A stretch of 64,000 nucleotides of DNA from Nocardia tengchongensis. GTDB taxonomy: Bacteria; Actinomycetota; Actinomycetes; Mycobacteriales; Mycobacteriaceae. Location: contig NZ_CP074371.1 of NCBI RefSeq assembly GCF_018362975.1, positions 5,208,001 through 5,272,000 on the forward strand, read 5' to 3'. A program made the translations under genes and the position numbers. The notes beneath the pieces are model-generated. The model had not been told where the DNA came from and ran no database searches. It saw only the letters and a list, made by a program, of their open reading frames with translations. This document shows positions 53,569-62,473 of the stretch, in pieces; position 1 is the stretch's first letter; the number at the start of each line of letters is the position of its first letter.

Positions 53569-53859
53569 GAGATCACCCGTCCTGGTAGGGGAGTGCATCG
53601 GCTATGGCCCCACCAACCGACCCGGGGTAGGGGACCCCGCGAACTGAGCGGCGGGAAACTGTTTGAGAGGGAAGCCCTCGTCTAATACTGGCGACCCTCG
53701 GGCATCGACTCACGCAGAATCCGGTAGATCACACATGAGAACATGGAAATATGCGCATCTAAACATGAATCATCACCTACAAAGAAAAAGTCCGGAAAGA
53801 GCCCCCTCACCTTCTAAAGAACAGCCAAGAGGAGAGGGGGCGGTCGCCGGGGGGAATGG

Positions 53860-55311
53860 TTACCAGTTGGAGGGTTCGTAGTCCTTGAGGAAGCAGCCGT
53901 ACAGGTCATCGCCTGCTTCGCCGCGGACGATCGGGTCGTACACGCGGGCGGCGCCGTCTACCAGGTCGAGGGGGGCGTGGAAGCCTTCCTCGGCGAGGCG
54001 GATCTTGGTGTAGTGCGGACGTTCGTCGGTGATCCAGCCGGTGTCGACGGCGGTCATGAGGATCTTGTCGGACTCGAACATCTCGAGAGCGCTGGTGCGG
54101 GTCAGCATGTTCAGCGCGGCCTTGGCCATATTGGTGTGCGGGTGGCCGGCGCCCTTGTAGCCGCGGGCGAACACGCCTTCCATCGCGGAGACGTTGACGA
54201 CGTACTTGCGGCGAGCGGGCGCGGCGGCCATGGCCGGGCGCAGGCGCGAGATGAGGATGAACGGTGCGACCGAGTTGCACAGCTGCACTTCGAGGAGTTC
54301 GGTGGCGTCGACCTCGCCGACGCTCTGCACCCAGCTGTTGGTGTGCGCGAGGTCGGGGACCAGGCCGCCGGCGTCGATGGCGACGCCCTGCGAAATGCGT
54401 TCGGGGGTGGCCGATCCCGCGACGAGGGCGAGGTCGGTGATGTCGGCGGCGGTCAGATTCGGGGTAAGGGATGCGGTGAGCGCGGTGGGGTGCGCCTGCA
54501 TGGTCTTGCCGAAGCTGATGACGTCGGGCAGTTGGCCGGCGGGCAGTGGTCCGGTCTCGGCTTCGACGAGGGCGCTGTAGGCGCCGACGGAGCGGCGGAC
54601 GGTCTGGGCGGCGTTGTTGATGAGGATGTCGAGGGGGCCTTGTGCGGCAACGTCATCGGCGAGGGCGACGACCTGGGCTGGGTCGCGTAGGTCGATGCCG
54701 ATGATGCGGAGCCGGTGCAGCCAGTCGGCGCTGTCGGGCTGGGCGGCGAAGCGGCGGATGGCGTCGTTGGGGAAGCGGGTGGTGATGGTGGTGTGGGCGC
54801 CGTCGCGCAGCAGCCGCAGCGCGATGTACATGCCGATCTTGGCGCGGCCGCCGGTGAGCAGGGCGCGTTTGCCGGTGAGGTCGGTGCCGGCGTCGCGTTT
54901 GGCGTGGCTCTTGGCGGCGCAGTCGGGGCAGAGCTGGTGGTAGAAGGCGTCCACGCGCGTATAGCGCTGTTTGCATATGTAGCAGGGGCGCGGCCGGAGC
55001 AGGGTGCCGGCGCTGCCGTCGCTGGTGGCGGAGCTGATCGGGATGCCGGCGGTTTCGTCGTCGATGCGGTTGGGTGAGCCGGTGGCGGTGGCGGCCACGA
55101 CTTCCTTATCGGCGGCGGAGATGGCGTCGCGGGTGGCGATGCGCTTGTTGCGCTTGAAGGTCTTGAACATGGCTCCGACGGCGCGCTGCACGGTGACGGA
55201 GTCGGGGTGGTCCTTGTCGAGTTGCCCGGCTTGGTCGAGGACGCGCAGGCAGGTGGCCAACTCGTCGGGGTCGATGGCCGGGGCGTCGGTCGGTGTGGTC
55301 TGCTCGGCCAT
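53860..55311 (-). CDS. Short-chain dehydrogenase with N-terminal zinc ribbon
   Basis: ATG 55311; 483 residues, about twice the usual SDR length. Residues 1-110 are helical and acidic and are followed by a zinc ribbon (CYICKQRYTR...CPDCAAK). The SDR fold starts LTGGRAKIGMYIALRLL and has DILINNAAQTVRR. At the usual active site SAMEGVFARGYKGAGHPHTNMAKAA keeps Ser and Lys, but the expected Tyr four residues before Lys is Thr. It may use another Tyr (ARGY) or be non-classical. The function and substrate are unknown. Convergent genes are absent; its upstream interval is short. Confidence 0.75.
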   Translation of the reverse strand: MAEQTTPTDAPAIDPDELATCLRVLDQAGQLDKDHPDSVTVQRAVGAMFKTFKRNKRIATRDAISAADKEVVAATATGSPNRIDDETAGIPISSATSDGSAGTLLRPRPCYICKQRYTRVDAFYHQLCPDCAAKSHAKRDAGTDLTGKRALLTGGRAKIGMYIALRLLRDGAHTTITTRFPNDAIRRFAAQPDSADWLHRLRIIGIDLRDPAQVVALADDVAAQGPLDILINNAAQTVRRSVGAYSALVEAETGPLPAGQLPDVISFGKTMQAHPTALTASLTPNLTAADITDLALVAGSATPERISQGVAIDAGGLVPDLAHTNSWVQSVGEVDATELLEVQLCNSVAPFILISRLRPAMAAAPARRKYVVNVSAMEGVFARGYKGAGHPHTNMAKAALNMLTRTSALEMFESDKILMTAVDTGWITDERPHYTKIRLAEEGFHAPLDLVDGAARVYDPIVRGEAGDDLYGCFLKDYEPSNW

Positions 55312-55382
55312 CGGAGCTGCGGTGATCCTTCGTGTGCGGGGCGGTTGACCGAGTCATTCTCCCAGAGCGCCGGATGCGCGGG

Positions 55383-55410
55383 ACGCCCGGCCGTGGTGGC
55401 GGCCGGGCGT
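55383..55410 (-). terminator. Hairpin downstream of the 55428 gene
   Basis: ACGCCCGGCCG (55383-55393), a TGGTGG loop and CGGCCGGGCGT (55400-55410) form an 11-bp stem. It is 17 bases beyond the stop of the leftward gene at 55428. Confidence 0.6.
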
Positions 55411-55427
55411 CGGGGGTGGTGCGGGGT

Positions 55428-56500
55428 TCAGTGGGTGGCGGTGCCGAGGGGTTGGAGTTGGTCGCCGTACTGGTTTTGTCCGAGTGCGCGGGCGTGTGCG
55501 GCGAGCTCGGTGAGGAGGTCGGCGGGGATGCGGTCGCGCTGGTGGATGAGGGTTTGCCACACCGTGTCCGGGGTGTCGGTGGTGAGGGCGGCGTCGATGA
55601 GGGGCAGGGCGTGGGACCAGAGGTCGTGGTCGGCGGCGGTGGTGATGATGGCGGTGAGGATGGTTTCGTCGTGGACGCTGGGGCGTTGGGCGAACAGGCG
55701 CAGGCTGTCGGGGCTCATGGCGCTGGTGATGGGTAGCAGGGTGGCCCAGGCGTGGAGTCGGGCGACGGCGGCGATGAGGGCGTCGAGGACGTCGTCGCGA
55801 GGGCGGCGGTGATGTCACCGATCCAGGCGCGGTTGTGGGGTGCGATGTTGTCGAGCAGGTCGATGCCTTCGGCCCACATGTCTTGTTCGTGGGCGGCGCG
55901 GATGACGCCGGGGACGCGGTCGGCGACGATGTGCAGGACGCGGTCGATGGCGGTTTTGTCTTCGAGCAGGAAGCCGATGCGCAGTAGGTCGGGGTCGCTC
56001 ATGACAGGGGCGGCGGCGCGCAGGGCGGGTTCGGGGACGACGTGGACGAAGCGTCCCATGGTGATGTGGTCGCCGCGGGAAAGTAGTTCGCGTGCAACGT
56101 CGGTGACCATGGTGGCGGGGACGGCGGCGATGATGGCGGCGGTGCGACGGGGGTCGAGCAGGACGGCGGTTTGGGCGAGGAAGTCCGCGGTGAGGTTCTT
56201 GGCGATGTCGACGGCGCGCTGGGGTTCGACGGCGCCGGCGACGGCCGCGCACAGGACGGGTCCGAAGGCGCGTTCGGCGATTTTGGAGCTGATGGCGACG
56301 GGGACGATTTTGCTGGCGGCGGCGATGGCCTTCATGCGTTTGGCGTCGCGGTCGAAGAGCAGGTCGGTGACGCGTTCGCGGTATTGGCGCAGCGCGGCGG
56401 GTGGGAGGTCGACGAGGAAGTCGAGTTCGGTGGGGTCGGAGATGCCCAGTACGCGTGCGAGTTTGGTGGTTTCGGCGACGGCGGCGAGGTGTTCGCTCAT
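55428..56500 (-). pseudogene. Unknown helical protein, frame broken near 55797
   Basis: ATG 56500 overlaps the preceding stop (ATGA). It encodes MSEHLAAVAETTKLARVLGI and further helical segments with repeats of about 35 residues, such as FLAQTAVLLDPRRTAAII. At about 55793-55799 coding moves from DITAALAT to DDVLDALIAAVARLHAWATL and ends at 55428. The sequence GCG-GAC has lost one G, giving GCGAC, the same context as in the relaxase. Joined, it would have about 357 residues. The helical repeats resemble MgtE-N-like scaffolds. Function unknown; partner of the small gene upstream. Confidence 0.6.
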
Positions 56501-56712
56501 AGACCGAGTGCTTTCTTGACGGCGGGGCGCATGAGGCGCGGGACGAAGTCGAGGGAGGAGCCGATGGCGGCGTCGAGGGTGGCGCGGCGTCGGGTCTTGG
56601 CGGCTTCGAGGAGGCGGTGGAGTTCGGTGAGGTCGGTGTCCGGGAGCTGGTGGAAGGCTTCGGGCAGCGGGGCCTGCAGGGTGTCGCCGAGGTGGCGGGC
56701 TGGGTCTGACAT
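56497..56712 (-). CDS. Small helical protein (71 aa)
   Basis: ATG 56712 gives 71 residues beginning MSDPARHLGDTLQAPLPEAF and ending PAVKKALGL at a TGA that overlaps the next gene's ATG. Charged, helical, with no motif. It heads the leftward operon opposite a TetR regulator, with three operators between, so it is probably repressed by that regulator. No function recognised. Confidence 0.6.
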   Translation of the reverse strand: MSDPARHLGDTLQAPLPEAFHQLPDTDLTELHRLLEAAKTRRRATLDAAIGSSLDFVPRLMRPAVKKALGL

Positions 56713-56731
56713 CGGTGTCTCTCCGGTTGTG

Positions 56732-56821
56732 CGTACTGCCGGTACGGTTGTCGATACTGGCAGTACGTTCGGTTCTGGATCAAGTGGGATGACCGCCACA
56801 TCTGTTCGTACCGGTGGTACG
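56732..56821. promoter_or_regulatory. Three TetR-type operators in the divergent interval
   Basis: Three 15-bp near-palindromes match CGTACyGsyrGTACG: CGTACTGCCGGTACG at 56732-56746, GATACTGGCAGTACG at 56753-56767 and CGTACCGGTGGTACG at 56807-56821. The third is a perfect palindrome apart from its central base, ending 15 bases before the TetR start. They cover both divergent promoters, indicating autoregulation and repression of the leftward two-gene operon. Confidence 0.7.
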
Positions 56822-56835
56822 GGTATGCTGCGCGG

Positions 56836-57531
56836 GTGGTTCGTAGCAGCGCCGGGGGGATTCGGATGGTGTCGCGTGAGGAGATCGTGGACGCCGCGAT
56901 CCGGGTGATCGATCGGGCCGGTCCGCGGCCGAGCATGGATGACATCGCCCGCGAGGCCCAGATCACCAAGCCGCGGTTGTATCGACAGTTCGCGGACAAG
57001 GGGGATTTGTTCACCGAGATCGCGGCGCGGATGTCGCGGCGCGCGTTCGCGGCGGCGGGGACGGATATGACGTTGATGCTGCATCCGCCGCGGCAGGCGT
57101 TGCGGCGGGTGTTCACCGAGTACGCGCAGGGAATTCTGGAGCATCCCAACGTTTTCCGCTATCTGGGTCAGGCGCCGGTGGTGCAGCAGGCGGGGGCGGG
57201 TGTGTTGCAGTTGGATCTGGGGCGGGAGGCGGCGCTGCGGTTGGAGCGGGTGTCGCGTTCGGTGGCCGAGGCGGTGCCGCTGGATACCGTGGGGCTGGAT
57301 TACCTGTCACGGGCGGTGACGGGGGCGTTGGTGTCGATCACCGATCTGTGGTTGTCGGATTCGGATACGCCGAGCGCGGAGCAGACCGCGGAGTTCGTGG
57401 AGCAGGCTGCCGAGCTGGTGTGGGGTTTGATCGACAGTTTTCTGCGGCGCCAAGGCGTTGTCGCGGATCCGGATGTGCCGATCTTCTCGACGTTCGCCGA
57501 GGTGAATCAGTCTCGGTCGACCGATAATTGA
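56836..57531 (+). CDS. TetR-family repressor
   Basis: GTG 56836 (ATG 56866 is an alternative); 231 residues. The TetR DNA-binding region is VSREEIVDAAIRVIDRAGP, then DDIAREAQITKPRLYRQFADKGDLF with helix-turn-helix residues as expected. The C-terminal ligand domain is poorly conserved, as usual. Three operator palindromes lie between it and the divergent small-protein operon. The inducer is unknown. Confidence 0.85.
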   Translation: MVRSSAGGIRMVSREEIVDAAIRVIDRAGPRPSMDDIAREAQITKPRLYRQFADKGDLFTEIAARMSRRAFAAAGTDMTLMLHPPRQALRRVFTEYAQGILEHPNVFRYLGQAPVVQQAGAGVLQLDLGREAALRLERVSRSVAEAVPLDTVGLDYLSRAVTGALVSITDLWLSDSDTPSAEQTAEFVEQAAELVWGLIDSFLRRQGVVADPDVPIFSTFAEVNQSRSTDN

Positions 57532-57533
57532 CA

Positions 57534-57547
57534 GTTGTTGACACAAC
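57534..57547. promoter_or_regulatory. Operator-like inverted repeat ahead of acyl-CoA dehydrogenase
   Basis: GTTGTTGACACAAC has five-base arms around TGAC and overlaps a TTGACA -35-like hexamer (57538-57543). It lies 70 bases upstream of the dehydrogenase start and may be bound by a TetR-type regulator. Confidence 0.35.
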
Positions 57548-57616
57548 GCCAATAGCCGTGCACGCTGAGGGGCGAGGCGCTTCTGCGCACCACTGAGGCA
57601 AGCGAAGGACTCTGCG

Positions 57617-58762
57617 ATGGCACGCCCCGCATGGAGCGACGACGAGGTCGAGGCGGTACGGACGTTGGCGACCACCTTCTTCGAGAAGGAGGTGATTCCG
57701 CACACCGACAAGTTCATCGAGCAGGGCCACCCCGACCGCGCCCTCTACAACCGGGCCGGCGAACTGGGCCTGCTGTGTGCGGCCATCCCGACCGAATACG
57801 GCGGCGGCGGCGGCACTTTCGCCCACGAGGCCGCCATCATCGAGGCCCAGACCCACGCCGGGGACGGCTCCCTGGGCATGTCGGTGCACTCCTCGATCAT
57901 CGCGCCCTACGTGCACGAGTTCGGGTCCGAAGACCTCAAGCGGCGGGTGCTGCCCAAGGCGGCCAGCGGTGAGATGGTGCTCTCGATCGGCATGACCGAA
58001 CCGGGCACCGGCTCGGATCTGCAGAACATCAAGACCCGCGCGGTGCGCGAAGGCGACGAGTACGTCATCACCGGCTCGAAGATCTTCATCTCCAACGGCT
58101 GGCTGTGTGACGGCATCATCATCGCCTGCAAGACCGACCCCACCCAGGGCGCGTCCGGGGTCTCGCTGATCTTCGCCGAGGTCTCCGACGAGACCCCCGG
58201 CTTCAAACGCGGCCGTATCCTGTCCAAGATCGGCGGCAAGGCCCAGGACACCGCCGAGCTGTTCTTCGACGGCCTGCGCGTGCCCGCCTCGAACCTGCTC
58301 GGTGAGGCCGAGGGCCGCGGCTTCTATCAGATGATGCAGATGCTGGCCCAGGAACGCCTGGTGACCGCCATCCTCGCGGTCGCCATGACCGAGAAGGCCG
58401 TGCAGCTGACCATCGACTACACCAAGGGCCGCGAAGCGTTCGGTAAGCCGCTGTTCGCCATGCAGAACACCCGCTTCGAGCTGGCCGAGTGCGCGACCAT
58501 CGCCAAGGTCGGGCGCGTTTTCCTCGACGACTGCATCAGCAAGCACCTGCGCGGGGAGCTCGATATCCCCACCGCCGCCATGTCCAAATACTGGTTGACC
58601 GATCAACTCGGTAATGTGGTGGATCGCTGCCTGCAGTTCTTCGGCGGCTACGGATACATGACCGAATACCCGATCTCGCAGCTGTACACCGGCGCTCGGG
58701 TCCTGCGAATCCTCGCAGGAGCCAACGAGGTGATGAAGGATCTCATTGCCCGCTCACTCTGA
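57617..58762 (+). CDS. Acyl-CoA dehydrogenase
   Basis: ATG 57617 follows GAAGGA; 381 residues, the standard length. Family signatures are SIGMTEPGTGSDLQNIKTRA and the C-terminal YPISQLYTGARVLRILAGANEVM. The segment FGGYGYMTEY precedes the latter. Typical active-site Glu is in GANEVMKDLI near the end. FAD-dependent alpha,beta-desaturation of acyl-CoA. It is followed at once by a TetR gene with overlapping ends, so the regulator probably controls this enzyme. Substrate chain length is not determinable. Confidence 0.9.
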   Translation: MARPAWSDDEVEAVRTLATTFFEKEVIPHTDKFIEQGHPDRALYNRAGELGLLCAAIPTEYGGGGGTFAHEAAIIEAQTHAGDGSLGMSVHSSIIAPYVHEFGSEDLKRRVLPKAASGEMVLSIGMTEPGTGSDLQNIKTRAVREGDEYVITGSKIFISNGWLCDGIIIACKTDPTQGASGVSLIFAEVSDETPGFKRGRILSKIGGKAQDTAELFFDGLRVPASNLLGEAEGRGFYQMMQMLAQERLVTAILAVAMTEKAVQLTIDYTKGREAFGKPLFAMQNTRFELAECATIAKVGRVFLDDCISKHLRGELDIPTAAMSKYWLTDQLGNVVDRCLQFFGGYGYMTEYPISQLYTGARVLRILAGANEVMKDLIARSL

Positions 58763-59474
58763 CACCCCCGCGCCGCCAAGGCCCGGCGGTAACGCTGACA
58801 CCCCCGCGCCCGCGCGGCCCGGCGGTAGTAACGACACCGGCGCGACGGTCGACGACGCGGCGGACGCTCCGTCGCGCCGCCGCCGGCTCGAACCCGACGA
58901 ACGTCGCGCGCAGATCCTGTCCTGCGCGATCGACATGTTCGGCGAGCGCCCGTACGCGGCGGTGTCCACCGCGGAGCTGGCGCAACGGGCCGGGGTGGCG
59001 CGCGGGCTGATCAACCACTACTTCGGCAACAAGCGCGACCTGTACCTGGCGGTGGTGCGCCGCATGGTGACCCTGCCGCGCCCGGAGAAGATGAGCGTGC
59101 CCGCCGGCCCGCTGCGCGATCGGGTCGACGCCAGTGTGTCCTGGTTGCTCGACACCATCGGCGAGCACGGCAGCACCTGGGTCAAGGTGACCGGTCACGA
59201 AGGTGTCGGCGACGACCCGGAGGTGCAGCGCATCCTCGACGAGGCCGACTACGCCGCCGCCGACCGCATGGTCGCGATGATGGGCCTGGCCGATTCGCTG
59301 CATTCGGCCGAATTGCGGGCCCTGGTCCGCTGTTACGGCGGTCTGGTCAAGGCCGCCGGGCGCGAATGGATCGTGCGCGGCAGTCTGACCCGCGAACAGG
59401 TGCATCACCTGCTCGCGGACGCGCTGACCACGCTGGTCGCCGAAACCTTCGCCAAGGTAGACACCAACAGCTGA
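58746..59474 (+). CDS. TetR-family regulator
   Basis: Frame from TTG 58746 (overlapping the dehydrogenase end) gives 242 residues; the first 45 are Pro/Asp/Gly-rich and come partly from a 36-bp tandem repeat, so the true start is unsure. The DNA-binding domain is ERRAQILSCAIDMFGERPY, then STAELAQRAGVARGLINHYFGNKRDLYL. Ligand domain with VKVTGHEGVGDDPEVQ. It probably represses the dehydrogenase operon. No later start codon near the domain offers a better choice. Confidence 0.75.
   Translation: MPAHSDTPAPPRPGGNADTPAPARPGGSNDTGATVDDAADAPSRRRRLEPDERRAQILSCAIDMFGERPYAAVSTAELAQRAGVARGLINHYFGNKRDLYLAVVRRMVTLPRPEKMSVPAGPLRDRVDASVSWLLDTIGEHGSTWVKVTGHEGVGDDPEVQRILDEADYAAADRMVAMMGLADSLHSAELRALVRCYGGLVKAAGREWIVRGSLTREQVHHLLADALTTLVAETFAKVDTNS
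58761..58832 (+). repeat. 36-bp tandem duplication in the TetR leader
   Basis: GACACCCCCGCGCC occurs at 58761 and 58797 and GGCCCGGCGGTA at 58780 and 58816, a 36-base period. It encodes the disordered N-terminal arm of the regulator. Confidence 0.6.
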
Positions 59475-59478
59475 CCGC

Positions 59479-60516
59479 TCACACGGTGGCGACTTCCTCG
59501 ACCTGCCAGGTCATTCCCGTGCCGGCCAGGTAGGTGAGGAAGCTCGCCGCGTCGAAGGCCTGTGCCGGGGCCAGGGTTCCCGCCGGTGCGCCCTCGGCCA
59601 CAAGACGGCGCGCGGCCTCCACCGCGATCACCGCCGTTGAGGCGTAGGCGTCCACGCCCCCGGCCCAGCCGCGCACGCGAGCGCCGTTCACGTCGGTGGC
59701 CTCGGCGAGCATGCACCAGCGCGATGCCGCCCGCTCGGCCGCGTCGGGAGCCTCCGGAAGAGTCTCGGCGACTTCGGCATTCAACGCCGCGAACAACACC
59801 CCGACCTCGGTGCGCATGACTCCGCGCACGACCGGCACGTCCAGGTGACGGGGGATCGTGTACACCCCGGGCAGCGCCAGGGGGCTCACGGCCACCGGTG
59901 TGGCCTCGCCCGGCTCGTGCACGGTGGTGTCGGATTCGTGCACCGATACCCATGCGCGGTCGCGGTATTCGATCTGCTCGTCGACCATGATCGCGGCCAT
60001 CGAGCGGGCCGTGCCACGCGAGGCCGCCCCGGGCCGGCGTAGGTCGGCGATCACGATCTGTGCGGGCGGTGCCTCGAGGCGGGCCGCGGTCAGCGCGGCG
60101 ATGAGGTCACCGGGCACGCCGTCATCGGTGACGGCCGGGACCACCGCGATCCCGGCCGCTTTCGCGGGCTCGTCGTAGGTGGTCAGGATGTGCTGCAGGT
60201 AGGCGGGCTCGCCCGTGGTGTCGAGATAGTGGCGGCCCGCGGCGATCGCGGCCCGCACCACCGGCTCACCCCACCGGGTGAAGGGCCCGGCCGTGTTGAT
60301 CACCGCGTCGGTGTCGGCGAACGCGGCCGCGAGCGCATCGATGTCATCGAGGCGGGCCACACGGATCTGCGGGTCGAGGATCGCCGCGCGGGCGGCCACC
60401 GCGCGCAGCCGGGTCTCGTCGCGCCCGACCAGTACCGGGGTGAAGCCGCGGCGAACGAGTTCGGTGACGACAAGGGAACCGGTGAAACCGCTCGCGCCGT
60501 GCACTGCAATACGCAT
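59479..60516 (-). CDS. Saccharopine-dehydrogenase-like NAD(P) oxidoreductase
   Basis: ATG 60516 follows CGGAG with an eight-base gap; 345 residues. The N-terminal NAD(P)-binding motif is HGASGFTGSLVVTELV, followed by VGRDETRLRAVAA and INTAGPFTRWGEPVV, all typical of saccharopine-dehydrogenase and trans-acting enoyl-reductase-like proteins. Actinobacterial members act on lipids rather than lysine. The central part ends with DDGVPGDLIAAL. Divergent from the AraC gene, with an inverted repeat between. Confidence 0.8.
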   Translation of the reverse strand: MRIAVHGASGFTGSLVVTELVRRGFTPVLVGRDETRLRAVAARAAILDPQIRVARLDDIDALAAAFADTDAVINTAGPFTRWGEPVVRAAIAAGRHYLDTTGEPAYLQHILTTYDEPAKAAGIAVVPAVTDDGVPGDLIAALTAARLEAPPAQIVIADLRRPGAASRGTARSMAAIMVDEQIEYRDRAWVSVHESDTTVHEPGEATPVAVSPLALPGVYTIPRHLDVPVVRGVMRTEVGVLFAALNAEVAETLPEAPDAAERAASRWCMLAEATDVNGARVRGWAGGVDAYASTAVIAVEAARRLVAEGAPAGTLAPAQAFDAASFLTYLAGTGMTWQVEEVATV

Positions 60517-60587
60517 GGGGGACAACTCCGTCGAATCGAGGGGACGAGCCGCGTATCGGCTCGCAAACCACGCTAAGCAGCCACATT

Positions 60588-60633
60588 CGGACGATCCATG
60601 CTCGAAAGTCCGATCCAGATGTCCGATCGTCCG
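60588..60633. promoter_or_regulatory. Inverted repeat between divergent oxidoreductase and AraC genes
   Basis: CGGACGATC (60588-60596) and GATCGTCCG (60625-60633) are exact reverse complements, with a 28-base spacer. They sit in the divergent promoter interval and may bind the AraC-type regulator. Confidence 0.45.
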
Positions 60634-60665
60634 AGTGAGTGCGCATCGCCGGTACGGTGGGAGTC

Positions 60666-61541
60666 GTGGACATTCTCAGCGACGCCGTCGCCGCGATGCG
60701 CCTGGGCACACCGCATTCCAACCGCACCGTGCGCCGCGGCCACTGGCACACCCACTTCCCGGCCACCGGCAACAGCGCCGGATTCCATGTCGTACTGCAA
60801 GGTTCGTGCCGGCTGCTGCCCGATGACGGCGACCCGATCCACCTGCAGGTCGGGGACGTGGCGTTCCTGCCGCGCAGCCGCGGCCACGCCATCGCCGAGG
60901 GTCCCGGCGGTGACCACCGGTCCGGTGCCGCCGACTCCGGACCCGAGACCGTATTGCTGTGCGGCGCTTACGCTCTCGACGATTCACGCACCCACCCCGC
61001 ACTGGCGGAGCTGCCCGACGTGGTCCACCTGCCCGCCCGCGTCGGACAGCACAGTCCGTTGCGTGCCGCGATCGACCTGCTCGGCCACGAACTCGACACC
61101 GACGAGCGATCCGGGGCGATTGCGCCGCTGCTGGAAGTGCTGCTGCTGTTCATGGTGCGCGCCTGGCACCAGGCCCATCCCGCCGACACCGGATGGGTTG
61201 CCGCGCTGCGTGATCCGGCCGTGCACGCCGCCCTGCAAGCCATCCACGCCGAACCCGGTGCGCCGTGGACGGTGCAATCACTGGCCGCCCACGCCGCACT
61301 GTCACGCTCGGTGTTCGCGCAACGGTTCACCGCCACCCTGGGCATCGGACCCCTGACCTACCTGACCTGGTGGCGCATGACATGCGCGGCGAAACTGCTG
61401 CGCGAGACCGACCTGTTGGTGCGGGTCGTCGCGGAAAGATCCGGCTACACCTCGGAATACGCGTTCGCCAAAGCGTTCAAACGCGAATACGGGGTCGCGC
61501 CCGGACGATTCCGCACCCACCGACGCCCCGCAGCCGCCTAG
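60666..61541 (+). CDS. AraC-family regulator
   Basis: GTG 60666 (GTG 60639 is an alternative) follows GGTGGGAG; 291 residues. The N-terminal half has cupin motifs (GFHVVLQGSCRLLPDD, VGDVAFLPRSRGHA). The C-terminal half has two helix-turn-helix units: VQSLAAHAALSRSVFAQRF and VRVVAERSGYTSEYAFAKAF, and the family ending REYGVAPGRFRTHRR. It probably controls the divergent oxidoreductase and/or the downstream LLM gene. The ligand is unknown. Confidence 0.85.
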   Translation: MDILSDAVAAMRLGTPHSNRTVRRGHWHTHFPATGNSAGFHVVLQGSCRLLPDDGDPIHLQVGDVAFLPRSRGHAIAEGPGGDHRSGAADSGPETVLLCGAYALDDSRTHPALAELPDVVHLPARVGQHSPLRAAIDLLGHELDTDERSGAIAPLLEVLLLFMVRAWHQAHPADTGWVAALRDPAVHAALQAIHAEPGAPWTVQSLAAHAALSRSVFAQRFTATLGIGPLTYLTWWRMTCAAKLLRETDLLVRVVAERSGYTSEYAFAKAFKREYGVAPGRFRTHRRPAAA

Positions 61542-61587
61542 ACACCGGCCGGGAATGCGGGCCGGTTGCGCGCTGTTGGTGGCCGAT

Positions 61588-62424
61588 ATGGCATTCGACG
61601 GCTTGGGAACATTCGGTGTGTGGCAGCCCCATCCGCAGTTCACCCCGCACTCGGCACGGGAACTCGAAGAACTGGGCTTCGGCACGATCTGGCTCGGCAG
61701 CTCGCCACCGGTGGACTGGGACGGCTACGAACAGTTGCTGGCCGCCACCGAATCGCTGGTGGTCGCCACCAGCATCGTCAACGTGTGGGCCAGTGCTCCC
61801 GAAGCCGCCGCAGACACCTACCTGCGCCTCGACGACAAATTCCCCGGCCGCTTCCTGCTCGGTATCGGCGCCGGGCACCGCGAACACACCAGCGACTACA
61901 CCAAACCCTATGATGCCCTGGTCGACTACCTCGACGTGCTCGACGTCCGCGGCGTCCCCCGACACGGCCGCGCCCTGGCCGCGCTGGGCCCGCGCGTGGC
62001 GCGCCTGGCCCGCGACCGCACCGCCGGCGCCCTGCCCTACCTGACCGTGCCCGAGCACACCGCGCAACTGCGCGAGATCCTCGGCCCCGACGCGCTGGTC
62101 GCCGTCGAACACAAAGTCGTTCTCGACACCGACGCCGATCGGGCGCGCGCCCGCGGCCGGGAGCGGGCCGGCTTCTATCTCGGCCTGACCAACTACGTGA
62201 ACAATCTGCGCCGCTTCGGTTTCGACGACACCGACCTGACCGAGCCCGGCGGGGACCGCTACATCGACGCGGTCGTCGCGCACGGCAGCGCCGCGCAGAT
62301 CATCGACCGCCTCGCCGAGCATCGACGCGCCGGCGCCGACCACGTCGCCCTGCAAGTCCTCGACGACGACGCCCTCGCCACCCTGCGCACCCTCGCCCCG
62401 CTACTGAGCGAACACCTCAAATGA
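61588..62424 (+). CDS. LLM-class F420-dependent oxidoreductase
   Basis: ATG 61588 gives 278 residues (upstream starts are possible). LGTFGVWQPHPQFTPHSARE, LEELGFGTIWLGSSPP and FLLGIGAGHREH are characteristic of luciferase-like monooxygenase proteins of mycobacteria and relatives, most using F420. It has LYLRLDD-like sequence and PYLTVPEHTAQ. Reduction or oxidation of an unknown substrate. Transcription is ended by a strong hairpin shared with the convergent gene. Confidence 0.85.
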   Translation: MAFDGLGTFGVWQPHPQFTPHSARELEELGFGTIWLGSSPPVDWDGYEQLLAATESLVVATSIVNVWASAPEAAADTYLRLDDKFPGRFLLGIGAGHREHTSDYTKPYDALVDYLDVLDVRGVPRHGRALAALGPRVARLARDRTAGALPYLTVPEHTAQLREILGPDALVAVEHKVVLDTDADRARARGRERAGFYLGLTNYVNNLRRFGFDDTDLTEPGGDRYIDAVVAHGSAAQIIDRLAEHRRAGADHVALQVLDDDALATLRTLAPLLSEHLK

Positions 62425-62426
62425 GG

Positions 62427-62464
62427 ATTCCGGGCGGCAGGGGAGTTCCCCTGCCGCCCGGAAT
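62427..62464. terminator. Bidirectional terminator hairpin
   Basis: ATTCCGGGCGGCAGGGG (62427-62443), AGTT, CCCCTGCCGCCCGGAAT (62448-62464) form a perfect 17-bp stem between convergent genes, three bases after one stop and ten before the other. Confidence 0.85.
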
Positions 62465-62473
62465 CGACCGCTC

